NCBI GenBank assembly: GCA_027922465.2
Contig: BQMF02000055.1
Span: forward strand, 124,001-188,000
From: Turritopsis dohrnii
Lineage: Eukaryota > Cnidaria > Hydrozoa > Anthoathecata > Oceaniidae
DNA: 64,000 nucleotides
Direction: 5' to 3'
In this document: positions 1 to 11,225 of the stretch, piece by piece
Position numbering within the stretch: the first letter of the stretch is position 1
Layout of the letters: each line of letters starts with the position of its first letter
Notes under the pieces: model-generated
Databases searched by the model: none
What the model saw: the letters and a program-made list of their open reading frames with translations, nothing else
Told to the model about the DNA's origin: nothing
Program-made: the position numbers and the translations under genes

Positions 1-1079
1 AATCCTTTCACTATTTTGGAAAGACACTATAGTAACAGGTAGATTTTCAGCTTATGCGATGTGTATGTACTTTTTCAGACACGGATATCTTGGAGCTTGG
101 AGCGGATTTCTTATTAATCAACACTCTCATTGAAAAAAAAACTGAACAGGACATAAATTGTTTTTAAAAAGGAAATATGTAGTTAACCTTTTTGCATATT
201 TTCCCATTGGGCGAAATATATATTAAAACCAGCATTTTCCTTCTTCTCCTTTTCCGTTCACTTTTATAGCCGCGGTTCAGTATTGAAATTTGGCCTAGCC
301 AAGGTAGATAAGAATAGAGGCTAGTCTTCAGTGAAGTAGTACGTCATTTTTTTTCAGTCAGTGCAGATGGGCAGTAGAAGATTTTTGCTTCTTGATTCAA
401 TAGATAAAAACGCTAAATGATGGAAGTAAACCATTTTAGTTTAGTTTTGTCTTAGAAGGTTTTGTAAAAACTCTTGAATGAACGTGTAAAAAGCAGAAAA
501 AATTGATAACAATGTTATGATTGGTAATTACACAGCAAAATAGCAAACCATTGAAGGTGTGATATCAGCGCGAAGGCGAAAATCATTATTAATAGCCAGG
601 CTGAAGATTTATTTTCATTTCACATCATGATATAATGTAGCCCAACCTAACTGAAGCACATGATGTGTAGAGGAAACTCCTTTTTTATTTGAAGAACAAC
701 CAGTTCAACCCGTTATGTTAATTCAAATAGTATATTACAAAAATTGCAAGTAAAAGCGTGATGTCGTATTAAAAAGTTCAGAAACCAATTACGTGTAATA
801 TTTTGATACACAGGATTGAGACACAAAATAACTCGAAAGAATCTGCTCGAGTGTGCTTCCCTGGATAGTTGTTTAATCTGACAACAGAAACATAATTTAC
901 TATGGATTAATTTCATGATCACGTATAGTGTTTTGATAAGGTATATGATATTTTATTTTGTAACAATTAATATACTCTCAATTTTCCTTACACGAACAAC
1001 GAATTTGAATAAAAACACAATCCAACATAACAGTGTGTAGATTAAATCATGCACCCATGTTAGAGCGCGTAAAACAAAA
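1..1079. other. No gene recognised
   Basis: AT-rich sequence with only short, unconvincing reading frames. No splice-bounded exon, RNA gene or repeat end was recognised here. Confidence 0.5.
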
Positions 1080-1149
1080 GCTAACAAGAAGCCGCTTGGC
1101 TTGAAGACTTCAGGACGTAACACAACGATGCATTATTTAGTCTCAAAAT

Positions 1150-1665
1150 ACAACGTTGCCGAATTGCCAAATTATGTTCAAATCTAATAAAATGACTGGC
1201 AAATTCAAAATCAGCAACTTCTAATTGTGAGTTGTAGAAATTTTTATGAATATTGCGGAAATTTCTAAGTTTGATCCAAATTTGGCCCGAATTACCCATT
1301 TCTGGTCAAATCTGACAAAATGACTGACAAATTCGTAATCAGCACCTTTCAAATGTGATCCGCGCAAAATTTCATGAAAATTGAAGAACTTTCGAAATTT
1401 GGTCCAAATTTGGCCTAAATTGCCCAATTTTACTCAAACCTGACAAAATCATTGTCAAATTCGAAATCAGCACCTTTCAAATGTGATCCGCGCAAAATTT
1501 CATGAAAATTGAAGAACTTTCGAAATTTGGTCCAAATTTGGCCTAAATTGCCCAATTTTAGTCAAACCTGGCAATATCATTGTCAAATTTGAAATCAGCA
1601 CCTTTCAATTGTGCTCTGTGCAAAATTTCATGAAAATTGGTCAACTGGAAGTCCTAATTTGACCA
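1150..1665. repeat. Tandem repeat, 128-bp period, about four copies
   Basis: The landmark AATCAGCA(A/C)C recurs at about 1212, 1340, 1468 and 1596, exactly 128 bp apart each time. The two central copies are almost identical; the outer copies are more diverged. The short reading frames here simply repeat with the unit. It may be the internal satellite of a Helitron-type element, because a CTAG-type end lies downstream at 2121. Confidence 0.85.
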
Positions 1666-2085
1666 AATTTGCGAATTCCGCAACGATGTCATGTAAACGC
1701 TGCACGAAAACGTTCATAACTTGGAGGAGTAGTAGTAGTAGTAGGAGGAGAAACCACGGGTATTTTAAATACTTTACTCCACCACGGGTGTGCTAAAGTC
1801 AATAATAAGTCTCTGCGTTTTGAGTGTATTGTTAAACTGATATTTGATTGGTTTAAAAACGTAAAGGAAAACCACGTGAAGTTCACGTTCGGAATGCATT
1901 GTGTAAAGCAAGAAAGTCTGCTGACATTTTAAATGCGACCGTGACAATAAACGCCTGAGTTAAGAGCATGCAAGATTTGAAACACCAGGAACGTATTTCT
2001 CTTCACGTGCAAACGAGCTTTATTTAGCGATAAAGCCAGCAGCAAAGGAAGTCTTATCGCTGGTTTTAAGGGCAAGAATTTGGAG

Positions 2086-2124
2086 CAGGTGGTGATACAA
2101 TGCAGGCTGAACATTGGCGGCTAG
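2086..2124 (+). mobile_element. Possible solo 3' end of the CTAG-type Helitron-like repeat
   Basis: The stretch GATACAATGCAGGCTGAACA followed by GGCGGCTAG resembles the right end of the longer repeats ending at 10,998 and 31,968. Only the end is recognisable. Confidence 0.4.
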
Positions 2125-2606
2125 TTTATATTTATACATGCAGGCGCGGGTACAGGGTTAGTCAAGTTAGTTGCAACGACTAACGTTTTTTTGCAAAAAA
2201 AAAAAAAAGAAAAAAAAAGAAAAAAAAGAACTGAACATATGCATTCATATTCATATATAATATATCGTAATTTTGTCGTTCCGAAACACGGCACGGCTTT
2301 TATCGGAAAACAATTATTTTCTTAATGAACCGTGCACGCACAAGATATCCTGACTAACTTCAAGAAATCGTCTCGTTCGGGGATAATTTTGATTACCGCC
2401 ACACATACTTCATTCCGGGAACCACAAAAGAAGTTACCCCCGTCTAGAAAGAGCGAAAAACTCTCCGATTAACTTGACTGCTTTTTACACCATCCAATAG
2501 ATCTAGGCTGATACTTGTGTGACTAGAATTCCAGCTATTTTATGCTGTTCGACCGATTTCACTCAGGGGTTGTGCTTGTCAAGTTCTTTTCCCCTCTCTT
2601 ATCGAC

Positions 2607-5362
2607 ATGGCAAACATGTATTCCGTAGAGCACGTGAAAACTTTGTTGGTAAATGGTATGGAGGAAGACTTAAAGACGATTTATGATGAATTGATTAAAA
2701 CTGTTGCTGGAAAGCCTATGCTTAGTCAAGCAAGCCTTTACAACTTGTTGACTGTTCAAAAGACACTTTCTAGAAATTTATGTTTGGAAAATGATCTCCC
2801 TGATGGCTTTAAAAATTTCATTGCTTTGAGGTAAGTCTCATAAGAATTAGGAAAAATTAATCTATTCTTGAAACCATATTAACAATTTAATTATACATGA
2901 TTGTCATGTTTTTTTATGTTAGATTATTATGTCATTATTTTTTGTGTAAACATTTTAGTCGCTTAAATTTTTGATCTAGAAAATACTTTTAAATCTGGCT
3001 AATCAAGACAGAATTTTATGTAAACAAGGCACTGAAGTTGTTATTATGAATTTTTTTAGGACGGAATCAACTGGAAACTGTTTATACAGTGCTTTCTCCA
3101 TTGTTTTATGTGGTGATAACAGTTTGGTTGGTGAGTTAAGAATGTTAACAGCTATTGATTTATTTTCAGTTACCCACAAATCCATTGATTCTGGGAAAAG
3201 GGAGGATGATCTGGTTAGGGAAGAGGCCATTCATATTTGCCAGAACTTTGTTTGGTCAGGATTTCTTTGTGTACTAGCCCTTTCAACTGTGTGTTGTCGG
3301 AATGTACAATGTTTTTACAGGACAACAGGTGCTTTACTTAAGTATAGCAGTATGTTTAATCAGTTGATTGTACCCCGCACTACTTCCTCCTCAAGTGAAA
3401 CAATATCATTACTTTTTTGTTTTGAGGGGACACCCCCACAACCTTAAAAACATAATCATTATGTACCTCTTATATTTTACTCAGGAAGTAGTAATGCTCT
3501 GAAACGAAAGATGGGACAATTATATACTCTCAAGTTTATGGGCAAAATGCCTTCTCAGGATAGTTCCATAAATGTAACTCCCCCACCCGCCACCAAATTA
3601 TGATAATGATGGTATGCTGACTGAATTCTGTAACATTGTTTCTTCTCCCACACCTCATCCAACACCTGTTGTCTCTCCGATTCCCTCTTCCTCGGTTTCA
3701 TCAACTTGTAGTTCATTTGTTCCGAATGCCAGTAAGTACGATGTTGCAACTTATCGGCTGAAAGCCATTTCCCTGAATGACTCAGATCGCAAAGATTTAA
3801 TAAAAAATGTGTTTAGACCAGACAAAGAATATTTGTTTCCCAAAAATAGATGGGAGATCATTTCAATGGAAATGGTTAGAACAATTTCCATGGCTCTGTT
3901 ATTCACCTAATGAGGATGGCGCTTATTGTCTTTCTTGTGTATTGTTTGCACATAAATATCCTGCAAAGGCTAGTAGAGTGAAAAATTTGTTATCGCAGCC
4001 AATGAAGCATTGGCCTGATGCAGTAGCTGCATTTAATCGATATTGTACTGGCAAGAAAAAAAATTTGCAAGCAACACAGTCTCTTCACAATGACACTTTT
4101 CCAATTTTGACATCAATTCTAAGTTTCATGAAGTGTGATGGCAAAGAAGTTGATGCTTTTAATTAATTGACCAGAAATATAAGAGAGAGGTCTCTGATAA
4201 TCGAGAAAAGCTCAGATCAATTATCGACACAACAATTTTGTTAGCCAGAACAAATTTAGCTTTTAGAGGTCATCGAGATGATTTGCAATTTCATCCTGAA
4301 ATTGGATCTTTCTCACAAGGAGGTGTGGGAAATTTTATTGAACTTCTTAATTTCAGAGTAAGAAGTGGGGACAATGTGCTTGAAAAACATTTAAAGACCT
4401 GTAAGAAGAATGCCTCTTACATTTCCAAAACCACGCAAAATGAATTGATTAATTGTTGTGGTGAAGTCATTCTTAAGCAATTAATACATGATATAGGTGA
4501 TAGATTTTTCTCTATTGTTGCTGATAAAGCAGCCGATTGTTCTAATCAAGAACAAATGTCATTAGTGCTAAGATTTGTTGATAGAGATTACTATATCAGA
4601 GAAGAGTTTATGGGGTTTTTACATTGTGAACTAGGTTTAACTGGTGATGCTTTATGCCAGACTATTTTGACTGCTATTTCAGATCTCACTCTTGACATTT
4701 GTAAGTGTAGAGGCCAGTGCTATGATGGTGCAGGATCCATGGCAGGAAAAGTTAAAGGTGATGCTACAAGAATAAAAGATATTAGCTGTAATGCTGTATA
4801 TGTCCATTGTTTCAATCATCGCCTAAACCTTTGTGTGGCTTATTCATGCCGAGTTCAGTCAGTGAAAAACATGATGGAACAAGTGAAGGAGTTGTATTAC
4901 TTTTATACATCTGAGACTAGGAAATTAATGCTCATTAAATCAATTGATCAGCACTTGTCAGATTCCACAAAAACTAAACTCACTGATGCTTGTCGCACAA
5001 GGTGGATAGAACGGGTTACTGGCCTGGATGATTTTGAAACTCTTTTTGTTCCTATTGTCTATTGTTTAGAAGACATGAGCCTTAATGTTGATAACACTTG
5101 CAACAGAGACACGTCAGCAAAAGCATCATCCTTTTTGAAAACTTTTCACCTCGTTTGATTTCATTGTTACATTAGTCATAACAAGATGTATTCTTGATTA
5201 CACTCTTCCAGTAACACAGATATTGCAAGGGAAATCTATTGATGTGTGTGAAGGGTTACAGGCCATCAATTCTTTGAAAAGTTGCTTGAGTACCATCAGA
5301 AATAATATTGATGAGTATCACGACAAGTGATATGCCGAAGCTGTTCAATTAGCTTTTAAAGT
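2607..5362 (+). pseudogene. Decayed hAT transposase gene with N-terminal OTU protease-like domain (ZMYM1-like)
   Basis: Starts at ATG 2607. Exon 1 (2607-2830) ends at a GTAAGT donor and joins in phase to an acceptor at 3060, giving ALR-TESTGNCLYSAF, an OTU-type Cys box. The matching His box NHYVPLIFY lies in the same frame after one stop (TAA 3445-3447). Next come a Ser/Pro/Thr linker, then a TTF-type zinc-finger-like region (CYSPNEDGAYCLSCVLF, about 3,890-3,940). The hAT/DUF4371 body runs 4238-5158, with VADKAADCS and CYDGAGSMAGK carrying likely catalytic aspartates, then HCFNHRLNLCV. It continues in another frame to about 5,360. Breaks: TAA at 3445, stops near 3600, frame change near 3843, stop near 4166, frame change near 5150. 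The C-terminal dimerisation region is absent. No TIR or target duplication was identified. Dead transposon-derived gene. Confidence 0.8.
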
Positions 5363-5383
5363 GAATGTTGTCTTTCTTTTCGT

Positions 5384-6352
5384 ATGTTTTTATATGTTCA
5401 GTATATCTTTCTGAAAATCATGCACTCGCACTATATGAAACCTATGTCCAGTAAACACGTAATCAACAAACATTCTGCTTTACCAGAAGAATCAAAGAAA
5501 AGCATACTCGTTGCAGACCTTGTCCGTATTATGCGCAACATTTCACCCTACTGCAACCCTAACGAACGAAAAACGCACATCCAACAATTCCTTAATAGAA
5601 TGCAATTCTCTGGCTATAACGAATACGATAGAAAACTAATATACAAACGAGCACAACAAAATTTACAACCATCATCAATAACGCCAAAAATGGAATCTGC
5701 CTACTCTACCGTTCAAAATTTTGGCACAAACAAGAACGGGAAAAAGAGAAACACTGTAAAAGAAACAACTGGTTCCAACCTGATAAATACGACACTGTAT
5801 TGTTTGTCGAATCCACACCGAATAGCGAATTACAAAGAAAATTCCAACACATCATAAAAACAAACAACCTAAAGATTAAAGTGATAGAAAAATGAGGATC
5901 TACAATAAAGCAACAACTTGTTAGATCAAACCCATTCAACAATACAACATGTAATGACGATACCTGCAAAGTCTGCAACGGCAACAACAACAATATCAAC
6001 TGCAAAAGCCGAGAAGTAGTATATGAAATAAGTTGCCAATGTGGCGATACCTATATTGGCGAAACTGCACGAAGCATTTCAGAAAGATATACTGAACATA
6101 TAAAAACATACGAAAAGAAAGACCAAGAACTCTGTTTTATATAGACATACACAAGGGAAGCACAAACATATGACAAACAACAAGTTCGAATTAAAGATCT
6201 TAACAGCATATCACGGAGATGCTATGTTACGGCAAGTAACCGAATCCATCTACATCAATGAAAGACAACCATCAATAAACGCGAAAGAAGAATGGGGCAA
6301 CAACAACGTCCCACAACGGCGAAAAACTGACGTCATGCAGTGCGCAATGTAA
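5384..6352 (+). pseudogene. Penelope-like retroelement remnant: RT thumb plus GIY-YIG endonuclease
   Basis: The first frame contains ERKTHIQQFLNRMQFSGYN, the thumb-type region after the RT palm of Penelope-like elements. A second frame carries YDTVLFVESTPNSELQRKF and, after a stop, VYEISCQCGDTYIGETARS followed by ERYTEHIKTYEKK. That is the Cys-containing GIY-YIG signature with its downstream Arg and His. A further stop (about 6,141) precedes the last segment, RQVTESIYINERQPSINAK. Palm and fingers are missing, so this is a 5'-truncated, frame-broken copy. It abuts the 3' side of the hAT gene, which it may have truncated. Confidence 0.82.
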
Positions 6353-7040
6353 TGTCATCACCGTTAACCGTTAACGTATTCCAAAAATCATCGCTGACGA
6401 GTTGACATAAGGTCGACGAAAATATTAATGATGAAAATAATATGTTATATACTTATAAGCAAATAAAATAAAATGACAAAATGAAACTAGGAAGAATAAA
6501 AATCAGTCGTTTTGCTTGGGATGAAATCAACAAAATAATTCAAAATGATAATTTTAAAAATTTAATTACATTTTTCCAAGAGATTTTCCTTATTTTTTCA
6601 AAAAACCACTTTTTCATTTTTCACAAAAATATACTTGCCGAAAGAACTTGAAAATGGCTTTCCATTCGGTATATTCATTTAAAAAACAGCTTTAAAATTT
6701 CCGTTTCCAACACTATGAAGCACACTGTATAATGTAAGATTTATCTGAGTGACAAAAAACAAGTGTTCTGTTAAATTACATTGTTTCCCTTGATTTTATG
6801 GTATAAAGAATAGGAAACTTATTAAGCTTCTGAAGCATTAAAGATCAAACGTTTATATTATGATGAAATTGCCTTACACATTGAGCGGCTGTTGGTATTG
6901 AGTTTTAATCACAGTTAGGTCTTATAATTTTTAGCTATGTCCACAGTAGCTTCTCAGTCACTTTATTACTCCTCAGGAAAAATTACAAGAGAAACCTTAT
7001 CGTTTTGACCATGAACATTTTATTTCATAATAAGTTCAAA
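6353..7040. other. No gene recognised
   Basis: AT-rich spacer between the Penelope-like remnant and the repeat array. Nothing supported was seen on either strand. Confidence 0.5.
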
Positions 7041-8214
7041 ACAAGATGCCCTGAGAGGCATAAGGATTTCTGCGAAACCAGCTGAAGCATAAAAAATGAA
7101 AGACTAGTGGCATTCTTCAAATTTGAAGTACAACATCACATTTTTGATCACACACTCCCTAGGAATCCATGAAAGCATAACTGATATATATATAGCTCAA
7201 AAATAGATAAAACAAAAATAGAACTATAACAGTTAATCTCGCTAGAAAGTTTGTCAACTATTGCTCCCAGGGATGATTGAAATTTACCTTTTAAAAAGTG
7301 TAAATAGGACTTAACTAAAAACAACAGAAGCTTTTACATACAAAGAAAAGAAATATGCGTAAGGTGCGAATCGTAACCATGGATACACATTTTATATGAC
7401 AGTTTTTTTAAAAAAGAAACGATGTAAGAGCTAAAAGAAAAAAAAACACAAACTTTTTCGAAAAAAAAATTTAAGAAACAAAATAAAAGCGAAAAACTCA
7501 TCAAAAATACTTTGTATCTACCTACTTTGTATCTATGGCTTTGTACCTATGGCGCCGTAGTGTAGTGGTTATCACTCTTGTAATTCATGCGAGAGATCGG
7601 GGTTCAATTCCCCTTGGCGGCGATTCACCATGCGCGGGTGAATGTACCATAGCGCCGGGTCGACCCATGCCATGTGAGGGAAATTGGGTAGATGATACAT
7701 CGGGTGTTGCAGGAGGTCATCCAGAAAAGCGCAGGTCCTTGATTGGGTTTGTGTCACTCATGTGAGTGTCAAATACTTCGGAACCTCCAACCTAAGCCGT
7801 GGCCCCTCCTGGAAAGCAGATGCAATAGCAACTGAGTGAGGCTAGCCACGTAAAACAATACCAAATAAATAAATAAATCAATAAATACCTAATTTAGCTA
7901 CTAAGCATTTAAAAATATAGCTTTTAAAAAGTTTAACTATCAACGACTTCGATAAATTTTTCCTAACTGCAAGAGAGCTTCGAACCACAAGATGTTACCA
8001 ACAACGAACTTTTAAAATTATAAGTTTATTACAAGCGATGCTCCGAATTTGGTGGAACTGAAGTTCTCCATTGTATTTTTAGTGGGAGAAATGTCTGTTT
8101 TTTCGTGAAAAAGTGGCAAAATACTAAAATATTTTATAAAGAATGTTTTGGTAGTTTTCATGTAAATGTACGCACGAAATTTCAAAAAACTGCTAGATTT
8201 GGACAGCAGAAAAA
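7041..8214 (-). mobile_element. Helentron/HINE-like unit 1 (interrupted by a SINE)
   Basis: Begins (plus view) with ACAAGATGCCCTGAGAGGCA then AAGGATTTCTGCG. The GCC...GGC hairpin and adjacent GGATTTCTGC mark one end. The other end near 8,200 carries CGCACGAAATTTC and TTGGACAGCAGAAA, directly followed by the hairpin end of unit 2. Minus orientation is inferred by placing the hairpin at the 3' end, as in Helentrons. No coding capacity. Confidence 0.6.
7550..7885 (+). mobile_element. tRNA-Val-derived SINE
   Basis: The head matches a tRNA: the A-box region CCGTAGTGTAGTGGTTATCA is like eukaryotic tRNA-Val, and GGGGTTCAATTCCCC is a clean T-arm/B box. A tRNA-unrelated body follows, and the tail is AAATAAATAAATAAATC. 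The hexamer TACCTA lies on both sides (7544-7549 and 7886-7891) as a likely target-site duplication. It has inserted into Helentron-like unit 1. Confidence 0.85.
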
Positions 8215-8513
8215 ACAAGATGCCCTTGCAGGCATAAGGATTTCTGCAAAACCAGCTGAAGCATGAAACCCTAGAAATCTATGAAAGCATCAATGATACA
8301 TACTATAGATCCAAAAAATATTAAAGCTCCTCTTTCCTGTTGAGCATTTTGAACACTTTACACACAAACGTTTATACGATTTTATACTACTTTTATGGTT
8401 ATGGAGAGACGATTGCTTAATGAATGAAACTTTAAGTATCAAAATGAAAGTAGATTTTTCTTGAAAACAAACATATTATATACTGTAGATCAAAAATAGA
8501 TAAGGGACTGTTC

Positions 8514-8981
8514 ACAAATGACGTCAACTGTTAGGGGGGGGAGGGGGGTTATGCTAAAGTTGACGCTGGTTGACGGGGGAGGGGGGGGGGGATGTGATAC
8601 TAGTTGACGTCAACCCACACAATTTTGCAGAACCTTGATTTTTCTAATTAAGTAAAAGTTTCTTATGAAAATGTTAACACTGAATGTGATCTTGATGTGG
8701 TCCGTGATGATCAGAGAAAATTACACGAAGATCATTGCAAATATTTTCACGTCTTATTAAAAATGCGTAAGAAACTAACATACAAAAGGACAAGTGGGGT
8801 GGAGGTTGTTTTGTTTTGGAGGTGGGGTGGGGGGGGGGGGGGGGGGGGGGGGGGGTGTCTTCTCAAACGATGACGTCAACTGAGGGGGAGGGGGCAACGC
8901 AAAGTTGACGGAGGTTGACAGAGGGGGGAGGGGGGGTCAAAAATCTTGGAAAAATGGTTGACGTCATTTGTGAACAATCCC
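8514..8981. mobile_element. PIF/Harbinger-type MITE with TAA target-site duplication
   Basis: Left terminus GGGACTGTTCACAAATGACG; the right terminus reads GGGATTGTTCACAAATGACG on the other strand, one mismatch in 20. TAA flanks both sides (8511-8513, 8982-8984). Unit 3 supplies the empty site (ATAGATAAGACAAAA near 11,510), proving insertion. The interior is G-rich without coding capacity. The 3-bp TWA duplication is typical of PIF/Harbinger elements. Confidence 0.88.
8829..8855 (+). repeat. Uninterrupted run of 27 G
   Basis: A 27-base guanine homopolymer inside the Harbinger-type MITE, flanked by further G-rich sequence. It has G-quadruplex potential, and its length in the assembly is probably unreliable. 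Confidence 0.9.
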
Positions 8982-9900
8982 TAAGACAAAAATACTTTTA
9001 AAAAGTGTGAATAGGGCTTAACTAAAAACAACATAAGCTGTTACATACAAAGAAAAGAAAGGTGCGAATCGTAACCATGGATACGCGATTTATATGACAG
9101 TTTTTAAAAAAAAGAATCTATGTATAAGAACGAAAGAAAAAAAAACACAAACTTTTTCGAAAAAAATATAAGAAACAAATTAAAAAATTTATCGGAAATA
9201 CTATGTTTTAAAGTAACTACGTATCTACCTAAGCTAGCTACGAAGCATTTAAAAATTTTACCATTTAAAAGTTTAACTATGAGCCACTTCGATGAATTTT
9301 TGTATTTCTCAAGTTTGCCTCAAAGCTTTGCTTGGTCAGCTAGGATTATCTAGGATAAGCTAGGATTGGCTAGGAAGCTAGGGTAAGATAGGATCAGCTA
9401 GGATCAGCTAGAGGCTTGCTGACAAACCTTTACTCCGATGTACCCAGATATAAGCCTACAATTAAGAAAATGGGAAGATAAAAAAGCACTAAGAAGAAAG
9501 CTTACCAAAAGATAGAAGTTTCAAATACCGATGTTAGAAAAGAAAGTTTTCGATTTCTGTATTACCGCAATTACAACCAGTCGCCAGAAGTTTCTCGTGG
9601 AAGAAACTTCGTGCTACGAAAAAATGGCTTTACGCATAGATGTAATGAATCCATGTAGGCGCACGCACGAAATTTCAAAAAACCGCTAGGTTTGGACAGC
9701 AGAAAAAAAAAAAAAAACCAGAGCCGGTTTTAATGTATTTCTTGCTTTCGCAGAAATCCAAAAAACCAAAGCCGGTTTTAATGTATTTCTTGCTTCCGCA
9801 GAAATCCAAAAAAGAAAAACAAAGCCGGTTTTAAAGTATTTCTTGCTATCGCAGAAATCCAATAAGATTTTTTGTGGTATTTAATTCACCCTACTTAGTA

Positions 9901-9950
9901 CCCAGTTGGCAAAAGCGATTTTGTGATTTATAAACGATGTGCCAGCTGGG
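9901..9950. mobile_element. Short 50-bp copy of the CCCAG-palindrome MITE
   Basis: CCCAGTTGGCA at the left and GTGCCAGCTGGG at the right, flanked by TA on both sides (9899-9900, 9951-9952). This is the shortest copy and the clearest one for a TA target duplication, suggesting Tc1/mariner-type mobilisation. Confidence 0.7.
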
Positions 9951-10112
9951 TAAGGACAACATTTTTATCTACATATCAGGTTGATGGTAAACTATTGCAA
10001 TTATTTAATGATACATTTCTTATGGTTACCAATGTACCCACAACAACTGATAGAATTTTCGCAACTTTTGGGAAATATATAGTCGCATTTCTGCGAATCT
10101 TGTCTATATTAA

Positions 10113-10547
10113 TAGCCGCTTCTCCGTTTGTTTGTCTGTCATGCAAAATGGTAGATTGAGTTGTGAAGAGATTGTTTTATTGTATTTTGTGGGACGTCAG
10201 TGTGAAACCATTGTATTCAGACTTTAATCGAATGCGACGTTTAGAGAAAATTATGTCGGTAACCAATAGGGATAGCTGACGTTCTTTGGGGTCCACGATA
10301 TTGGCCATGGGGTGACGAAAAAATTTGGGAAAAATTTTTGCGGACGGGACTTTATGATGTCATCAAAACTTTTGATCGACGATATCTCCGAAACGGTGCG
10401 TCATAGACATATGATCCTATACATTTTCTTGCTCAGAATTTTGAGCTCTACAAGAATTCCTTAATTCCATTTTTCCTGATTTCTTTGGGAGGTGATACAA
10501 CGCAGGCTTCACATGGAAGGCGAGCGACGCCGCCTTGGCGGCAAGGC
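10113..10547 (+). mobile_element. Helitron-like non-autonomous repeat, copy H1
   Basis: Begins near AATAGCCGCTTCTCCGTTTG. It shares order and spacing with H2 and H3: AAAATGGTAGATTGAG, TGACGTCATCAAAA, GATATCTCC, ACGCAGGCT. It ends GGCGAGCGACGCCGCCTTGG. H2 follows it immediately, so the two are tandem. Confidence 0.65.
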
Positions 10548-10550
10548 TAT

Positions 10551-10998
10551 ATATCAATAGCCGATTCTCTGTCTGTCTGTTTGTCTGTAACGCAAAATGG
10601 TAGATTGAGATGTGAGAGAAATAATTTCTTATCTTTCACGCGACGTCAGTGCGAAACCAATACATTGCATCCCAATCGAACGTGACGTTTAGGGAAAATT
10701 ATCTCGGTAACCAATAGGGATAACTTGACGTTTTTGGGGGTCCGCGATACAGGCGATGGGGTGACGAAAAATTTGGGTCTAATTTTTGAGGGGAGGGGTT
10801 TGTGACGTCATCAAAATTTTTTATCAAAGATATCTCCGTAACGGTTGGTCGTACCAAAACGATCCCATACACTTTTTTGATCAGTTTTCGGAGCTCTACA
10901 ACACGGGTACACTTATCATTGCCAATTCCTTATTTTATTTTTCGTGAACTCAACGCAGGCTGAACACGTGCGGCGAGCGACGCCGCCTTAGCGGCTAG
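10551..10998 (+). mobile_element. Helitron-like non-autonomous repeat, copy H2 (hairpin + CTAG end)
   Basis: The end contains GCGGCGAGCGACGCCGC, a perfect 6-bp stem with 5-nt loop, then CTTAGCGG and CTAG before a T. A hairpin about 8 nt upstream of CTRR-T is the Helitron 3' signature. Noncoding. Confidence 0.6.
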
Positions 10999-11225
10999 TT
11001 TACTTTAATTTACCACGTACTATTAATTGGTTAGCGCTTAATCTTACACTTCTTCTTGTTTGTCAGTTAGACGGGGCATGATTTGTAATCTAATTAATAA
11101 AATGTGGATATTCCAGGCGTTCATCAACTCTCTAAATCTCATTTACTCGAACCTCTAAAGGGTTGTAAACCATAGAAATGTTCGAATGAGAGTTTTCGAG
11201 CTAGAGCGTAAGCACTACAGTATCA

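Larger units (their letters stand above)
8215..9861 (-). mobile_element. Helentron/HINE-like unit 2
   Basis: Starts (plus view) with ACAAGATGCCCTTGCAGGCA and GGATTTCTGC. It ends with three tandem copies of a roughly 45-bp end block (GCCGGTTTTA...GTATTTCTTGC...GCAGAAATCC) over 9717-9861. Nearly identical to unit 3 (11,226-12,163) apart from a MITE insertion at 8514-8981. It also contains runs of GCTAGGAT-type repeats at 9337-9413. Confidence 0.65.

Noticed and set aside
1081..1427. Two overlapping minus-strand reading frames as genes
   Set aside because: They are translations of the 128-bp tandem repeat, and the peptides repeat with it.
1150..1665. CRISPR-like array
   Set aside because: The repeat unit is contiguous with no unique spacers, and the genome is eukaryotic.
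7551..7625. Functional tRNA-Val gene
   Set aside because: The anticodon arm is irregular, and the sequence continues into a SINE body with an A-rich tail and flanking duplication.
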